From Cupriavidus necator (GTDB lineage Bacteria > Pseudomonadota > Gammaproteobacteria > Burkholderiales > Burkholderiaceae), in the NCBI GenBank assembly GCA_022041995.1, contig CP074381.1:2914001-2978000 (forward strand): DNA of 64,000 nucleotides, written 5' to 3'. Both the position numbers and the translations under genes were made by a program. Shown piece by piece: positions 35,453 through 45,735 of this stretch. How positions within the stretch are numbered: position 1 is the stretch's first letter; the number at the start of each line of letters is the position of its first letter. A model generated the notes under the pieces. That model saw nothing but the letters and a program-made list of their open reading frames with translations. It had not been told where the DNA came from and made no database searches.

Positions 35453-36379
35453 TCAGGGAATCAGGTGAGGCCGCGGCGCCGGCGAGACATCGTCGTTGGC
35501 GGCGGCCAGGGTTGGGGTGGCGGCAGGCTCGGCCGCTGCATTCGTGACGGCAAGGGCCGCGGCGGCGGCAGACACGCGATCGCACGCCACCTGCACATAC
35601 TCCGGATTGATCTCGAAGCCGGCAAAGCGCCGTCCGTGGCGCAGGCAGGCCACCGCGGTGGTGCCGCTGCCGGCGAACGGGTCCAGCACCAGGCCGCCCG
35701 GCGGACAGCTTGACAGCACCATGCGCTCGACGATCTCCAGCGGTTTCTGCGTCGGATGGTTGGCGCGCTCCGGGTCCTGGCGGTGGATGCGCGACACGCT
35801 CCACAGGTCCTTCGGGTTGTAGCCCACCTCCAGCCACTTCTTGCCTTCGAAACGCGGACGGCTGCGCGCCTTCTTGGTCTCGGGGTCGTAGGGAATGCGG
35901 ACCGGGTCGAGATCAAAGTAGTAGTCGCGCGCGCGGGCAAAAAAGCCGATGTTGTCGTGCACCGACGAGAACTTGCGCGTGGTGCCGCCCATGCTGGGCA
36001 CGCGGCGGTCCCAGATGATCTCGTTGATCATGGTCAGCCGCCGCTTGAGCATCACGAACAGCTCCGGCGAATACTGCCAGGTGCAGAACAGGTAGAGCGT
36101 GCCCCTGGGCGCGAGCTTGGGCACGACCGCGTTCATCCAGCGCTCGGACCAGTCGAGATACTCCTGGCCCGACAGCAGGTCGGAATCGTTGCCGTAGTCC
36201 TTGCCCAGCCCGTAGGGCGGATCGGCGACGATCAGGTCGACCGAGCCGTCCGGCAGGCGGGCAATGCCCTCGAACATGTCTTCCTGGAACAGGCGCAACT
36301 GGGCGGAATCGGGCGCGCCGGACGCATCCGGCGCGCCTGCGCCGCCCACGGAAAGTCCGGTCGGAGGCAGCGCGCGCAT
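35453..36379 (-). CDS. Orphan DNA methyltransferase inside the trp operon
   Basis: A 308-residue N6-adenine or N4-cytosine methyltransferase. The catalytic motif DPPY is at residues 53-56 and comes before the SAM-binding FAGSGTT at 235-241, the order of the beta class (as in CcrM and HinfI). HPTQKP at 208-213 is also typical. No restriction gene is nearby. Its stop and start nearly abut trpA and trpB, so it is expressed with tryptophan synthase. I recall that a conserved Burkholderiaceae orphan methyltransferase marks GTWWAC; whether this is it is inference. Confidence 0.9.
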   Translation of the reverse strand: MRALPPTGLSVGGAGAPDASGAPDSAQLRLFQEDMFEGIARLPDGSVDLIVADPPYGLGKDYGNDSDLLSGQEYLDWSERWMNAVVPKLAPRGTLYLFCTWQYSPELFVMLKRRLTMINEIIWDRRVPSMGGTTRKFSSVHDNIGFFARARDYYFDLDPVRIPYDPETKKARSRPRFEGKKWLEVGYNPKDLWSVSRIHRQDPERANHPTQKPLEIVERMVLSSCPPGGLVLDPFAGSGTTAVACLRHGRRFAGFEINPEYVQVACDRVSAAAAALAVTNAAAEPAATPTLAAANDDVSPAPRPHLIP

Positions 36380-37571
36380 CAGAGCTTGAGCCCCGCGCGC
36401 TCGGCCACGGTGTGCATGTCCTTGTCGCCGCGGCCGGACAGGTTCACCAGCAGCAGCTTGTCCTTGGGCAGCGTCGGCGCCAGCTTGCAGGCATAGGCGA
36501 TGGCGTGGCTCGATTCCAGCGCGGGGATGATGCCCTCGATGCGGCAGCAGTCGTGGAAGGCCTTGAGCGCTTCTTCATCCGTGATCGGCACGTACTGCGC
36601 GCGGCCACTGTCCTTGAGCCAGGCATGCTCGGGGCCCACGCCCGGGTAGTCCAGGCCGGCCGACACCGAATGCGTCTCGATGATCTGGCCGTTGGCGTCC
36701 TGCAGCAGGTAGGTGCGGTTGCCGTGCAGCACGCCCGGCGTGCCGCCGGTCAGCGAAGCCGCATGGCGGCCGGTGTCCAGGCCGTCGCCGGCGGCTTCCA
36801 CGCCGATCAGCTGCACGTCCTGGTGCTCGATGTACGGGTAGAAGATGCCCATGGCGTTGGAGCCGCCACCCACGCAGGCGATCACGGCATCGGGCTGGCG
36901 GCCGGTCATTTCCGGCATCTGCACCTTGGCTTCCTCGCCGATCACGCACTGGAAGTCGCGCACCATCATCGGGTACGGGTGCGGGCCGGCCACGGTGCCG
37001 ATGATGTAGAAGGTGTTCTCGACGTTGGTGACCCAGTCGCGCATGGCTTCATTGAGCGCGTCCTTGAGCGTGCGCGAGCCGCTTTCCACCGGCACCACGG
37101 TGGCGCCCAGCAGCTTCATGCGGTAGACGTTGGCGGCCTGGCGCTTGACGTCCTCGGCCCCATGTAGACCACGCACTCCATGCCGAAGCGCGCGGCGATG
37201 GTGGCCGTGGCCACGCCATGCTGCCCTGCCCCGGTCTCGGCGATCACGCGCGGCTTGCCCATGCGCTTGGCCAGCAGCGCCTGGCCGATCACGTTGTTGA
37301 TCTTGTGCGCGCCGGTATGGTTCAGGTCTTCGCGCTTGAAGTAGATCTGCGCGCCGCCGAGCGTCTCGCTCCAGCGCTGCGCGTGGTAGATCGGCGACGG
37401 GCGGCCGACAAAGTGCTTCAGTTCGCGGCGGTATTCGGCGTCGAACTCCGGATCCTTCTGGTAGCGCGCATAGGCCTCGCGCAGCTCATCGAGCGCGTGG
37501 ACCAGTGTTTCGGACACGAAGGTGCCGCCATAGGGGCCGAAATGGCCACGGGAATCGGGCAAGTCGTACAT
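36379..37571 (-). CDS. trpB: Tryptophan synthase beta subunit (single-base frameshift)
   Basis: PLP enzyme joining indole and serine to tryptophan. The first part has [10 protein letters not shown] with the PLP Lys and [10 protein letters not shown]; the second has the phosphate-binding GGGSNAMG and [11 protein letters not shown]. The two lie in different frames. At 37155-37163 the plus strand reads CTCGGCCCCAT; with one more base (GGCGCCCAT) the protein reads through [15 protein letters not shown] as in other TrpB, about 397 residues. Limits given are for the restored gene. The stop shares base 36379 with the methyltransferase start region. Confidence 0.92.
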
Positions 37572-37695
37572 GTCTAGACTCTTCGGAACAGCGGCCTTGC
37601 CTCATCCGGCAAGGGCGCATGGTTGACTGCGATGCGTGTGCGCGCATGCGGCAGGCCACGGGCGGCATGGGGAAAGACACGGGAGACGGCCCGGC

Positions 37696-38438
37696 TCATC
37701 CTGCCTCGGCACTGCGCACAGCACGCACGAACGCGGCGATGCGGGCGTGGTCCTTCACGCCCTTGGCGGCCTCTACCCCGCTGCTGACGTCCACAGCGTA
37801 GGGCCGCACGCGTTCAATCGCGCCAGCGACGTTTTGCGCGTTCAACCCACCACTCAAAACGATGCGAGGAGCGCCGCTTGCGTTCGGGTTGCCGGTAGCT
37901 AGTACCGGGGAGTAGGCGGAAGCCATGCCGGGGGAATCAGGGTCCAGTCGAAGACGTGGCCGCCACCGCCGTAGCCTTCGACGAAGGCATCGAGCAGCAA
38001 GGCAGCGGCATCACGGTATTGATCGGCAAATTCTACCAAATCGAGGCCCTGGCGCACACGGGCGGCGCGCAGGAACGGCAGCCGGCAGCGTTGCGACGCC
38101 TGCGAGCAGAACTGCGGGGTCTCGTCGCCGTGCAGCTGCAGCAGCGTCAGCGGCACGCGCTCGGCCACATGGGCGATGTCTTCCAGGTCGGCATTGACGA
38201 ACAGCCCGGTGATCGCCACAAATGGCCCGGCGGCCTCGGCCAGCGCCGCGGCGCGCGCCACGTCGACGTAGCGCGGGCTGTTCGGGTAGAACACCAGCCC
38301 GATGGCGTCGGCGCCGGCGTCCACGGCGGCGCGCACGTCGTCCTCGCGCGTCAGGCCGCAGATCTTGATGCGGGTGCGGGCCGGTATGTGCACTGTGCTG
38401 CCCGCCGTGCTACCTTCGGCGGCCTCAGGCTGCGTCAT
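37696..38438 (-). CDS. trpF: Phosphoribosylanthranilate isomerase (single-base frameshift)
   Basis: Third step of tryptophan synthesis after anthranilate: an Amadori rearrangement of phosphoribosylanthranilate. [10 protein letters not shown] near residue 20 holds the catalytic Cys region, and [12 protein letters not shown] follows. The last 75 codons, with the conserved [11 protein letters not shown] and AVDVSSGVE, are in another frame. One extra G in the GGGGG at 37930-37934 joins them to give 247 residues. The ATG at 38438 lies inside the end of truA, a 14-base overlap once truA is also restored. Confidence 0.9.
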
Positions 38439-39242
38439 CGAACACTCCATGGAACAGGCTCGCGGACGGATCGGCCGCGGGATCTGGTAAGGATCAGGAT
38501 ACTTGACGCCGACCAGGTAGAGGCCGTCCGGCATGAAGGTCGGCGCCGCCAGCTTGCGCTCGCGCCCGGCCAGCACCTGCGCCAGCCACTGCGCCGGGTA
38601 GCGTCCGCGCCCCACCGCCACCAGGCAGCCCATCAGGTTGCGCACCATGTGGTGCAGGAAGGCGCTGGCGCGAAAGCGCAGGAACACCCAGTTGCCGTCA
38701 TCCTTGATGGTGACGTCGTACATGGTCTTGACCGGCGACTTGGCCTGGCATTCGGCGGCGCGGAAGGCAGAGAAATCATGCTCGCCGAGCAGGCACGCGG
38801 CGGCCTCGCGCATGGCGTCGACATCCATCCGCTGGCCCGGCGGCAGCATCTGATAGCCGGCGCGGCCGTGCACCAGCGGCACGCGGTGCGGCCCGGTGTA
38901 GAGCGCGTAGTAGTACATGCGCTCGAACGCCAGGAAACGGGCGTGGAAACCCTGGTCAACCGGCAGCGCCCATTGCAGCGCGATCGACGGCGGCAGGAAC
39001 GCGTTGACGCCGCGCACCCAGGAAAATGGCTCGCGCTCAAGCACCGTGTCCAGGTGGATGACCTGGCCGAGCGCATGCACGCCGGTATCGGTGCGCCCCG
39101 CCACGGTGGTCAGCAGGCGCACCCCGGCAAAGCGCTCGATGGCGTTTTCCAGGTGATCCTGCACGGTATTGCGGTGCGGCTGCGACTGCCAGCCGGAAAA
39201 GGCGGCGCCGTCGTAGTGCAGGCCAAGAGCGATGCGATTCAT
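38425..39242 (-). CDS. truA: tRNA pseudouridine(38-40) synthase (single-base frameshift)
   Basis: Makes pseudouridine at positions 38-40 of the tRNA anticodon arm. The catalytic aspartate is D52 in [23 protein letters not shown] is the second hallmark. As printed there is no stop and the frame runs into trpF, giving an apparent 447-residue fusion. One extra G in the GGG at 38479-38481 restores a normal end ([10 protein letters not shown], stop at 38425) of 272 residues. I take the fusion as an artefact. Position next to trpF is conserved in related bacteria. Confidence 0.92.
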
Positions 39243-39303
39243 ATCAGGGGATCAGGCAAGGCGGCGGGTACGTCCAGGCGCAGTGGTTCACGCCCGGTCC
39301 GCC

Positions 39304-39342
39304 GAAAAAGCAAATGCGCCGGAAGGGACGCTTCCGGCGCAT
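39304..39342 (-). terminator. Terminator after fimV
   Basis: A 12-bp perfect stem (ATGCGCCGGAAG with CTTCCGGCGCAT), then a T-rich tract TTTGCTTTTTC on the minus strand. Confidence 0.85.
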
Positions 39343-39391
39343 CGCTTCAGGCCGCGACAGCGCGTGCCGCGGCCGGACCGTCAATGATAGC

Positions 39392-42244
39392 TCAGGCCAC
39401 TTCCAGCAGCAGCGAACGGGCCTCCGCCTGCAGCGGATCCTGCGACTGTTCGACCACTTCCTGCAGCAGTTCGCGCGCACCTTCCTTGTCGCCGATCTCG
39501 ATATAGGCACGAGCCAGGTCAAGCTTGATCTGCATGTCCCGCCCGCCGTCCACGCCGTCGACCGACAGCGTGCTCGGCGCCCCCCCGTGCGTGAGGTCGC
39601 CGCCGGTCTCAGGCGCCACGCGCGACAGGTCAATCGGCTCGGCCAGCTTGCCGTCGCGCAGCATGGTGGTGGCGGGCAGCGGCATGGTGGCCTCGTCCAG
39701 CACATCCTTGCCGCGGGCGTCGGCTTGCGCGGCGCTGCCCAGGTCAAGCGACAGCCCCGACATGTCGAACTCCAGCGGACGGCCGCGGGTCGGCGTGTCA
39801 AGGGTGGGCACGTCGTCGGCAAGCGGGTCGACGCCGGTGCCGGGCAGGCCGAGATCCAGGCGCACCGGCTCGCCGGCGTCGTGCGCGTCAGCGCCAAACA
39901 CCATCGCCGCGGAAGCAGGCGCCACGATCGGCTCGCCGGCCGCAGGGGCCGGGAAGGCATCCAGCGGCAGCGCCAGGTCACCCAGCGACGGCTCCAGCCG
40001 CGCGATCGAGGCCGGATTCTGCGACGGGTCCTGGGTGCGCCACTGGTCGGTTGCCGGCGATGTCGTATCCGGCCCCGCCGCTTCGGGCGTCACCGCCAGG
40101 AAGAGCGCGTTGCCCGGCTCGAGCGCGCGCCCCATTTCTGCTGCCTTCAGCCATTCCGCCCCGTGTCCGCCGGTCTGGGCGAACATTTCTTCTGCAATCA
40201 CGCGGAAACCTTCCACATCCTGTCTGTTGCTGTAAATCTCCAGGAGCTTGAGCCGCACCGGCTGCTGCTCCGGGTTCCTCTCCAGGGCTTCGCGCAGGAT
40301 CTCCTCCGCCTGCACATCACGCCCATAAGCGATATAGACCTCGGCCTCGGCGATCGGGTCGACTTCGTTGGCTTCCGGCGTGTTGTTGCCGATGCGGAAG
40401 TCCGCGCCGAACACGCTGTGCTGCGAGGTGTCGACGCTCTGTCCCCCGGCCGTGCCGAACAGCGAATTGGCACCGGCCATCACCGTGCTTTCCTGCGACA
40501 GGATGCTGTCGCCGAAGCCGGTCGCCTCGCCCGCCTTCTGCTGCTGGCGGCGGCGGCGGTAGATCGCATAGACGCCGAGCAGCGCCACCAGCAGGCCACC
40601 GCCGGGCAGCAGCATGGGGTTGGCCAGCAGGCCATCGATGAACGACGGTTCGGGCACCGGCGCGGGCTGGGCCACCACCACCGGCGGGCGCTTGGCTGCG
40701 GGGGCCGATGCGGGGGCCGCGTCCTGCGCAGCGTTGGCAGGGACGGCGGCGGCCGGCTGCGAGGCCGGGACGGCTGCCACGGCGGAGGCCGGCGCCAGCG
40801 CCACGGCGTCCGCGGCGCTGGCGCCGGCCGTTGCCGGGGCGCTGGCTGCGGTCGCCGCAGCCGTCGCGGCGGCGGCAGCGACCGGGGCCGGGGCCACGGC
40901 ATCGGCCTTCGGCGGCTGGGCCGCCACCACTGTCGGCGCCGCCGCCGCGGCCTTGGCCGCGGCGTCAGCCTTTTCCTTCTCGGCCAGCACCGTCTGGTTG
41001 GCCTGGCTCAGCTTGGCGATCTCGGCGTTCTTCAGCTCGAGCAGCTTCTGCATGTCGCCGACGTTCTTTTCCAGCTGCGCCAGGCGGGCTTGCGCCTCCT
41101 TGAGTTCACGCTCGCGCGCGACGCCTGCTTCGGCCTTGGCCGCGGCGTCGGCCTGCGCGCCACGCGCGGCCTTGCTGAGCTTCAGTTCATCGCGCGGGCC
41201 GTCGGTCGGGGCGGCCTGCTCCTGCACCCGGGCAGTCACGTTGCCGGACTGCTGGCGGCCGCTGTCGGGCACGACCGACTTGGCCGCGGCAGCGCTGGCC
41301 AGCCGGCTGCGGTAAGCATCGAAGCCCTGTGTGCGCGCCACCACCTCGCGGCGGGCGGCCTTGGGTGCGACGGCTTGCGCCTGCTGCTGGGTCGGGACCT
41401 GCAGCACCGCGCCACTGCGCAGCCGGTTCATGTTGCCGCCGATAAAGGCGTTGGGGTTGTTGCGGTAGAGCGCCACCAGCATCTGGTCCAGCGAGACCGA
41501 TTCCTGGCCTTGCACGGCTTCGCCGGCGATGGCGTAGAGCGTGTCGCCGCGCTGCACGGTGTAGCCGCCGCCGGGTGCCATTTCGGTGCTGCCGCTGGCG
41601 GCTGGCGCCGGCGCTCGCTTCGCGCTCTGGCGGGCCGGGCGCGCGGGCGCGGCTGGCCTGGCTGCCTCGGCAGCCGCGGCGGGTGCAGCTTGCTGCGCCG
41701 GCGCAGGCTGCGGCGCAATGGCGGGTGCGGGTGCCGGTGCCGCCGCATCCGGCGTCGCCGCCTGCATCACCGTCGCTGGCGAAAAGGTCTGGTTCGAAGG
41801 CTTGGCCCCGGCAGGGTCAAGCAGGAAGGTATAGGCGCGTGAGACCTTGCCGCTGGCCCAGCTCATGTCGACCAGGATGTCGACAAAGGGCTCGCTGATC
41901 GGCTGGCTGGAGCGGACCCTGGCCACATAGCTGCCGTTCGGGCGGCGCTCCACCTCCAGCCGCAGGCTGCTGACGGCAGGCAGGTAGGTCAGCCCGGCCG
42001 CGGCATACGCCGATGGCGACGCCAGCTTGACATTGAGCCCGGCGGCCTCTTCGGCACTGACCCCACTGATGTCGATCTCAGCCTGCAGCGGCTGCCCCAG
42101 ATTCGACTGAACCCGCAATTGCCCGAACCCCGCGGCATATGCGGCCGGCTGCGCGAGCAGCAGGCCCAGTGCCGTGACGGCCAGCGTTGACCAGCGCTGA
42201 CGGACAGTAGGCGCATCTTTCCGGCGATGTTGGCTCACACTCAC
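39392..42244 (-). CDS. fimV: FimV-like peptidoglycan-binding hub protein
   Basis: A 950-residue homologue of FimV, an inner-membrane hub for type IV pili, twitching and polar protein placement. Signal peptide at residues 1-38; FimV N-terminal domain ending about residue 150; LysM domain starting YTVQRGDTLYAIAGE near 228; coiled coil near 380-420; a long Ala/Pro linker; membrane helix near 555-575 (NPMLLPGGGLLVALLGVYAIY, shortened here to LLPGGGLLVALLGVYAIY) followed by RRRR; and an acidic cytoplasmic part with TPR-like repeats ending in the conserved FimV C-terminal helix (LDLARAYIEIGDKEGARELL). No pilus genes are nearby. Confidence 0.9.
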   Translation of the reverse strand: MSVSQHRRKDAPTVRQRWSTLAVTALGLLLAQPAAYAAGFGQLRVQSNLGQPLQAEIDISGVSAEEAAGLNVKLASPSAYAAAGLTYLPAVSSLRLEVERRPNGSYVARVRSSQPISEPFVDILVDMSWASGKVSRAYTFLLDPAGAKPSNQTFSPATVMQAATPDAAAPAPAPAIAPQPAPAQQAAPAAAAEAARPAAPARPARQSAKRAPAPAASGSTEMAPGGGYTVQRGDTLYAIAGEAVQGQESVSLDQMLVALYRNNPNAFIGGNMNRLRSGAVLQVPTQQQAQAVAPKAARREVVARTQGFDAYRSRLASAAAAKSVVPDSGRQQSGNVTARVQEQAAPTDGPRDELKLSKAARGAQADAAAKAEAGVARERELKEAQARLAQLEKNVGDMQKLLELKNAEIAKLSQANQTVLAEKEKADAAAKAAAAAPTVVAAQPPKADAVAPAPVAAAAATAAATAASAPATAGASAADAVALAPASAVAAVPASQPAAAVPANAAQDAAPASAPAAKRPPVVVAQPAPVPEPSFIDGLLANPMLLPGGGLLVALLGVYAIYRRRRQQQKAGEATGFGDSILSQESTVMAGANSLFGTAGGQSVDTSQHSVFGADFRIGNNTPEANEVDPIAEAEVYIAYGRDVQAEEILREALERNPEQQPVRLKLLEIYSNRQDVEGFRVIAEEMFAQTGGHGAEWLKAAEMGRALEPGNALFLAVTPEAAGPDTTSPATDQWRTQDPSQNPASIARLEPSLGDLALPLDAFPAPAAGEPIVAPASAAMVFGADAHDAGEPVRLDLGLPGTGVDPLADDVPTLDTPTRGRPLEFDMSGLSLDLGSAAQADARGKDVLDEATMPLPATTMLRDGKLAEPIDLSRVAPETGGDLTHGGAPSTLSVDGVDGGRDMQIKLDLARAYIEIGDKEGARELLQEVVEQSQDPLQAEARSLLLEVA

Positions 42245-42434
42245 CTTATGCTCCGTTATGTTTTAGTAGCGATATGAATCGACAAACCGACCCCATAAAC
42301 CAGGTCCGCCAGGCTGGCGGGACATTCTGAACGCATCCCTTGACCAGCCCGCGCGCAGGCGCTGACCCCTGCGGGCCCGGGCGCATGTCGGCGTATTGTG
42401 ACGCATCGCCCGTTAGAATAGGCGCCCGGATACA

Positions 42435-42462
42435 ACAACGCCGCGCATGGGCGCGGCGTTGT
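42435..42462 (-). other. Perfect hairpin downstream of asd
   Basis: ACAACGCCGCGC and its exact complement around a 4-base loop, 60 bases after the asd stop. The following minus-strand tract is only moderately T-rich, so it may be a weak terminator. The rest of 42245-42519 shows only the AT-richer fimV promoter area near 42245-42285. Confidence 0.5.
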
Positions 42463-42519
42463 CGGCAAAGCGGTGCTTTCTGTTGCCTGGCTGCAACGGA
42501 CGCAACCAGGCGCTTCCCA

Positions 42520-43656
42520 TCAGGACTCGATCAGGATACGCAGCATGCGGCGCAGCGGCTCGGCCGCGCCCCACAGCAACTGGTCGCCCACGGTGAAGGC
42601 GGACAGGTACTCGCCGCCCATCTGCATCTTGCGCAGGCGGCCGACCGGGATGGTCAGCGTGCCGGTCACGGCAGCGGGCGTCAGGTCGGTCATGCTGGCC
42701 TCACGCGTATTCGGCACCACCTTGGCCCACGGGTTGTGGGCGGCCAGCATGCCTTCGATCTCATCCAGCGGCACATCCTTGCGCAGCTTGATGGTCAGCG
42801 CCTGCGAGTGGCAGCGCATGGCACCGATGCGCACGCACAGGCCGTCCACGGCGATCGGCGTGGCGCCGGTCGCGCCCAGGAAGCCCTCGCCGCGGCCCAG
42901 GATCTTGTTGGTCTCGGCACCGCCCTTCCATTCTTCCTTGGACTGGCCGTTGCCCAGGTCCTTGTCGATCCAGGGAATCAGGTTGCCGGCCAGCGGCACG
43001 CCGAACTGCCTGGTTTCATCGGCCGACAGGCCGTGCTGGGTCGCCAGGATCTGGCGGTCGATTTCCAGGATGGCCGAGGCCGGGTTGTCCAGCAGCGGCT
43101 TGACCGAGGCGTTCAGCGTGCCGAACTGGGTCAGCAGTTCGCGCATGTGCTGCGCGCCGCCGCCCGAGGCCGCCTGGTACGTCATCGAGGTCATCCACTC
43201 GATCAGGTCGGCCTGGAACAGGCCGCCCAGGCCCATCAGCATGCAGCTGACCGTGCAGTTGCCGCCGACGAAATTCTTCACGCCCTTGGACAGCGCGTCC
43301 TTGATCACGCCCTGGTTGACCGGATCGAGCACGATGATGGCATCGTCCTTCATACGCAGCGACGACGCCGCATCGATCCAGTAGCCCTTCCAGCCAGCCG
43401 CGCGCAGCTTGGGGAAAACCTCGTTGGTGTAGTCGCCGCCCTGGGCGGTCACGACCACGTCGCACTTCTTCAGCGCTTCGATGTCATTGGCATCTTTCAG
43501 CGTGGTTTCGTTCTTCGCCATGGCGGGCGCCTTGCCGCCGGCATTGGACGTGCTGAAGAAGACGGGCTCGATATGGTCGAAATCACGCTCTTCCTGCATG
43601 CGCTGCATCAGGACGCTGCCGACCATTCCCCGCCAACCGACGAGACCTACAATCAT
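42520..43656 (-). CDS. asd: Aspartate-semialdehyde dehydrogenase
   Basis: Reduces aspartyl phosphate to aspartate semialdehyde, the branch point for lysine, threonine and methionine. 378 residues, the longer Gram-negative type. [17 protein letters not shown] at the start binds NADP; the catalytic Cys is in [10 protein letters not shown]; the catalytic His is in [12 protein letters not shown]. It follows leuB on the same strand, separated by about 320 bases with a terminator. Confidence 0.95.
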   Translation of the reverse strand: MIVGLVGWRGMVGSVLMQRMQEERDFDHIEPVFFSTSNAGGKAPAMAKNETTLKDANDIEALKKCDVVVTAQGGDYTNEVFPKLRAAGWKGYWIDAASSLRMKDDAIIVLDPVNQGVIKDALSKGVKNFVGGNCTVSCMLMGLGGLFQADLIEWMTSMTYQAASGGGAQHMRELLTQFGTLNASVKPLLDNPASAILEIDRQILATQHGLSADETRQFGVPLAGNLIPWIDKDLGNGQSKEEWKGGAETNKILGRGEGFLGATGATPIAVDGLCVRIGAMRCHSQALTIKLRKDVPLDEIEGMLAAHNPWAKVVPNTREASMTDLTPAAVTGTLTIPVGRLRKMQMGGEYLSAFTVGDQLLWGAAEPLRRMLRILIES

Positions 43657-43745
43657 GACTTACCTCGATGTGATTTGAACTTCCCCGCCATTTTCCTCGC
43701 CCGGCGTGGCTGCGCGGGGAAGACGGGCAGGCACGACGAACGGAT

Positions 43746-43877
43746 CTAGGCGATCGCGGTTTTAATAATGGTTTTAATCGTCGTTGCAGATTGGCCGAGC
43801 GAAATCGTGCCGACCGGGCCGCGGGTAGCGGTCAGGGCGACAACAGCAGTCAGGGTGGACTGGGAAAATCGGGCCAT
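43746..43877 (-). CDS. Possible 43-residue small protein
   Basis: An ATG at 43877 opens a 43-codon frame rich in Thr, Ala, Ile and Ser (it starts MARFSQSTLTAVVAL). It lacks a clear Shine-Dalgarno, and has no run of Leu or Met codons that would mark an attenuation leader. It could be a real microprotein or chance; the composition is unlike a frame shadow because no gene overlaps it. Confidence 0.3.
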   Translation of the reverse strand: MARFSQSTLTAVVALTATRGPVGTISLGQSATTIKTIIKTAIA

Positions 43878-43930
43878 CCGCAGAGTCTACACGATTTTGC
43901 GGCGCTGCCGCAGCGTGGAAATAAGGGACA

Positions 43931-43963
43931 AATAAAACCAGGGCACCGCATTTGCGGTGCCCT
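43931..43963 (-). terminator. Terminator after leuB
   Basis: Stem GGGCACCGC with GCGGTGCCC, ATTT loop, then TTTTATT on the minus strand, 14 bases after the leuB stop. Confidence 0.85.
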
Positions 43964-43976
43964 TTCAGCGTGTGAC

Positions 43977-45044
43977 TTACAGTGCCGCCAGCACCGCATC
44001 ACCCATCTCGCGGGTACCGACCTGCTTGCAGCCCGGCGTCAGGATGTCGCCGGTGCGGTAGCCCTGGGCCAGCACCTGCTTGACCGCGTTCTCGATGCGG
44101 TCCGCCTGCCCGGCACGGTTCAGCGAGTAGCGCAGCATCATCGCCGCCGACAGGATGGTGGCCAGCGGATTGGCCACGCCCTTGCCGGCGATGTCCGGCG
44201 CCGAGCCGTGCGACGGTTCGTACAGGCCCTTGTTGTTGGCGTCCAGCGACGCCGACGGCAGCATGCCGATCGAGCCGGTCAGCATGGCGGCCTCGTCCGA
44301 CAGGATGTCGCCGAACATATTGCCGGTGACGATCACGTCGAAGCTCTTGGGTGCCTTGACCAGCTGCATGGCTGCGTTGTCGACATACATGTGCGACAGC
44401 TCGACCTCCGGGTACTCCTTGTGCACCTCGATCACGATGTCCTTCCAGAACTGGAAGGTCTCGAGCACGTTGGCCTTGTCGACGCTGCACAGCTTCTTGC
44501 CGCGCTTGGCCGCGGCCTGGAACGCCACATGGGCGATCCGGCGGATTTCCGGCTCGCTGTAGCGCATGGTGTCGAAGGCTTCGCGCGCGCCCTTGAACAG
44601 GCCGTCCGGCGCTTCGCGCACGCCGCGCGGCTGGCCGAAGTAAATGTCGCCGTTCAGTTCGCGCACGATCAGGATGTCCAGGCCGGCCACCAGCTCGGGC
44701 TTCAGGCTCGAGGCACCGGTCAGTTCCGGGTAGCAGATCGCCGGACGGAAGTTGGCGAACAGCTGCAGGTGCTTGCGCAGGCCCAGGATGGCCTGCTCCG
44801 GACGCAGCGGGCGATCCAGGCTGTCGTACTTCCAGTCGCCCACGGCGCCGAACAGGATGGCATCGGCTTCCTTGGCCAGCTTCAGGGTGTTTTCCGGCAG
44901 CGGATGGCCTTCGGCCTCGTAGCCGGCGCCGCCCACCGGGGCGGTTTCCAGTTCAAACTTCTCGTCGAGCGCGTTCAGGACCTTGACGGCCTCCGCGACG
45001 ATTTCGGGACCGATGCCGTCACCCGGCAGGACTGCGATCTTCAT
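43977..45044 (-). CDS. leuB: 3-isopropylmalate dehydrogenase
   Basis: NAD-dependent oxidative decarboxylation of 3-isopropylmalate in leucine synthesis. 355 residues. [15 protein letters not shown] is the N-terminal signature; the substrate-binding RRxxxxxLR-like stretch [16 protein letters not shown] fits LeuB rather than isocitrate dehydrogenase, and [19 protein letters not shown] holds the metal-binding aspartates. 22 bases after leuD. Confidence 0.96.
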   Translation of the reverse strand: MKIAVLPGDGIGPEIVAEAVKVLNALDEKFELETAPVGGAGYEAEGHPLPENTLKLAKEADAILFGAVGDWKYDSLDRPLRPEQAILGLRKHLQLFANFRPAICYPELTGASSLKPELVAGLDILIVRELNGDIYFGQPRGVREAPDGLFKGAREAFDTMRYSEPEIRRIAHVAFQAAAKRGKKLCSVDKANVLETFQFWKDIVIEVHKEYPEVELSHMYVDNAAMQLVKAPKSFDVIVTGNMFGDILSDEAAMLTGSIGMLPSASLDANNKGLYEPSHGSAPDIAGKGVANPLATILSAAMMLRYSLNRAGQADRIENAVKQVLAQGYRTGDILTPGCKQVGTREMGDAVLAAL

Positions 45045-45066
45045 TGTTGTCTTTCCTCGTAGAGCC

Positions 45067-45717
45067 TTATCCGACCAGGCGGTTGTTCAGCCACGGCATC
45101 TTCGCCACGCGCTCGGCTTCATAAGCCTTGATCTTGTCGGCGTGGCGCAGGGTCAGGCCGATATCGTCAAAACCATTCAGCATGCAGTACTTGCGGAACG
45201 GGGCGATGTCGAACTCGTAGCCCTGGCCCGACGGCGTGAGCACAACCTGCTTGTCCAGGTCGATGGTCAGCTGGTAGCCGTTGAACGCGTTGGTCTCGTT
45301 GAACAGGTGATCGATCTGCTGCTCGCTCAGCGCCACCGGCAGCAAGCCGTTCTTGTAGCAGTTGTTGAAGAAAATATCGGCGAAGCTCGGCGCGATCACG
45401 GCGCGGAAGCCGTATTGCGTCAGCGCCCACGGCGCATGCTCGCGCGAGCTGCCGCAGCCGAAGTTGCGGCGCGCCAGCAGGATCGACGCGCCCTGGTAGC
45501 GCGGCTGGTTCAGCACGAAGTCCGGGTTCAGCGGACGCTTGCTGTTGTCCATGCCGGGCTGGCCCACATCCTTGTAGCGCCACTCGTCGAACAGGTTGGG
45601 GCCGAAGCCGGTGCGCTGGATCGACTTCAGGAACTGCTTCGGGATGATGGCGTCGGTATCGACGTTTTCGCGGTCGAGCGGCGCTACGAGGCCGCTATGT
45701 ACGGTGAATTTGTCCAT
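45067..45717 (-). CDS. leuD: 3-isopropylmalate dehydratase small subunit
   Basis: Small swivel-domain subunit of isopropylmalate isomerase, with LeuC. 216 residues. [14 protein letters not shown] and [15 protein letters not shown] are the family motifs. It begins 18 bases after leuC ends, so leuC-leuD-leuB form one operon. Confidence 0.96.
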   Translation of the reverse strand: MDKFTVHSGLVAPLDRENVDTDAIIPKQFLKSIQRTGFGPNLFDEWRYKDVGQPGMDNSKRPLNPDFVLNQPRYQGASILLARRNFGCGSSREHAPWALTQYGFRAVIAPSFADIFFNNCYKNGLLPVALSEQQIDHLFNETNAFNGYQLTIDLDKQVVLTPSGQGYEFDIAPFRKYCMLNGFDDIGLTLRHADKIKAYEAERVAKMPWLNNRLVG

Positions 45718-45735
45718 GTCTCTTTCCTTGCTTCC

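Larger units (their letters stand above)
43657..43976. other. Intergenic region leuB-asd
   Basis: About 320 bases holding the leuB terminator, one 43-codon open frame (listed separately) and presumably the asd promoter. Nothing else stands out. Confidence 0.4.

Noticed and set aside
37899..39242. Novel TruA-TrpF fusion protein
   Set aside because: A one-base change restores a normal TruA stop and an overlapping trpF start; six other genes show the same kind of base loss.
39314..41842. Plus-strand frame of about 840 codons opposite fimV
   Set aside because: Shadow of the Ala/Pro-rich FimV gene; Gly/Arg/His-rich low complexity with no signal or domain.
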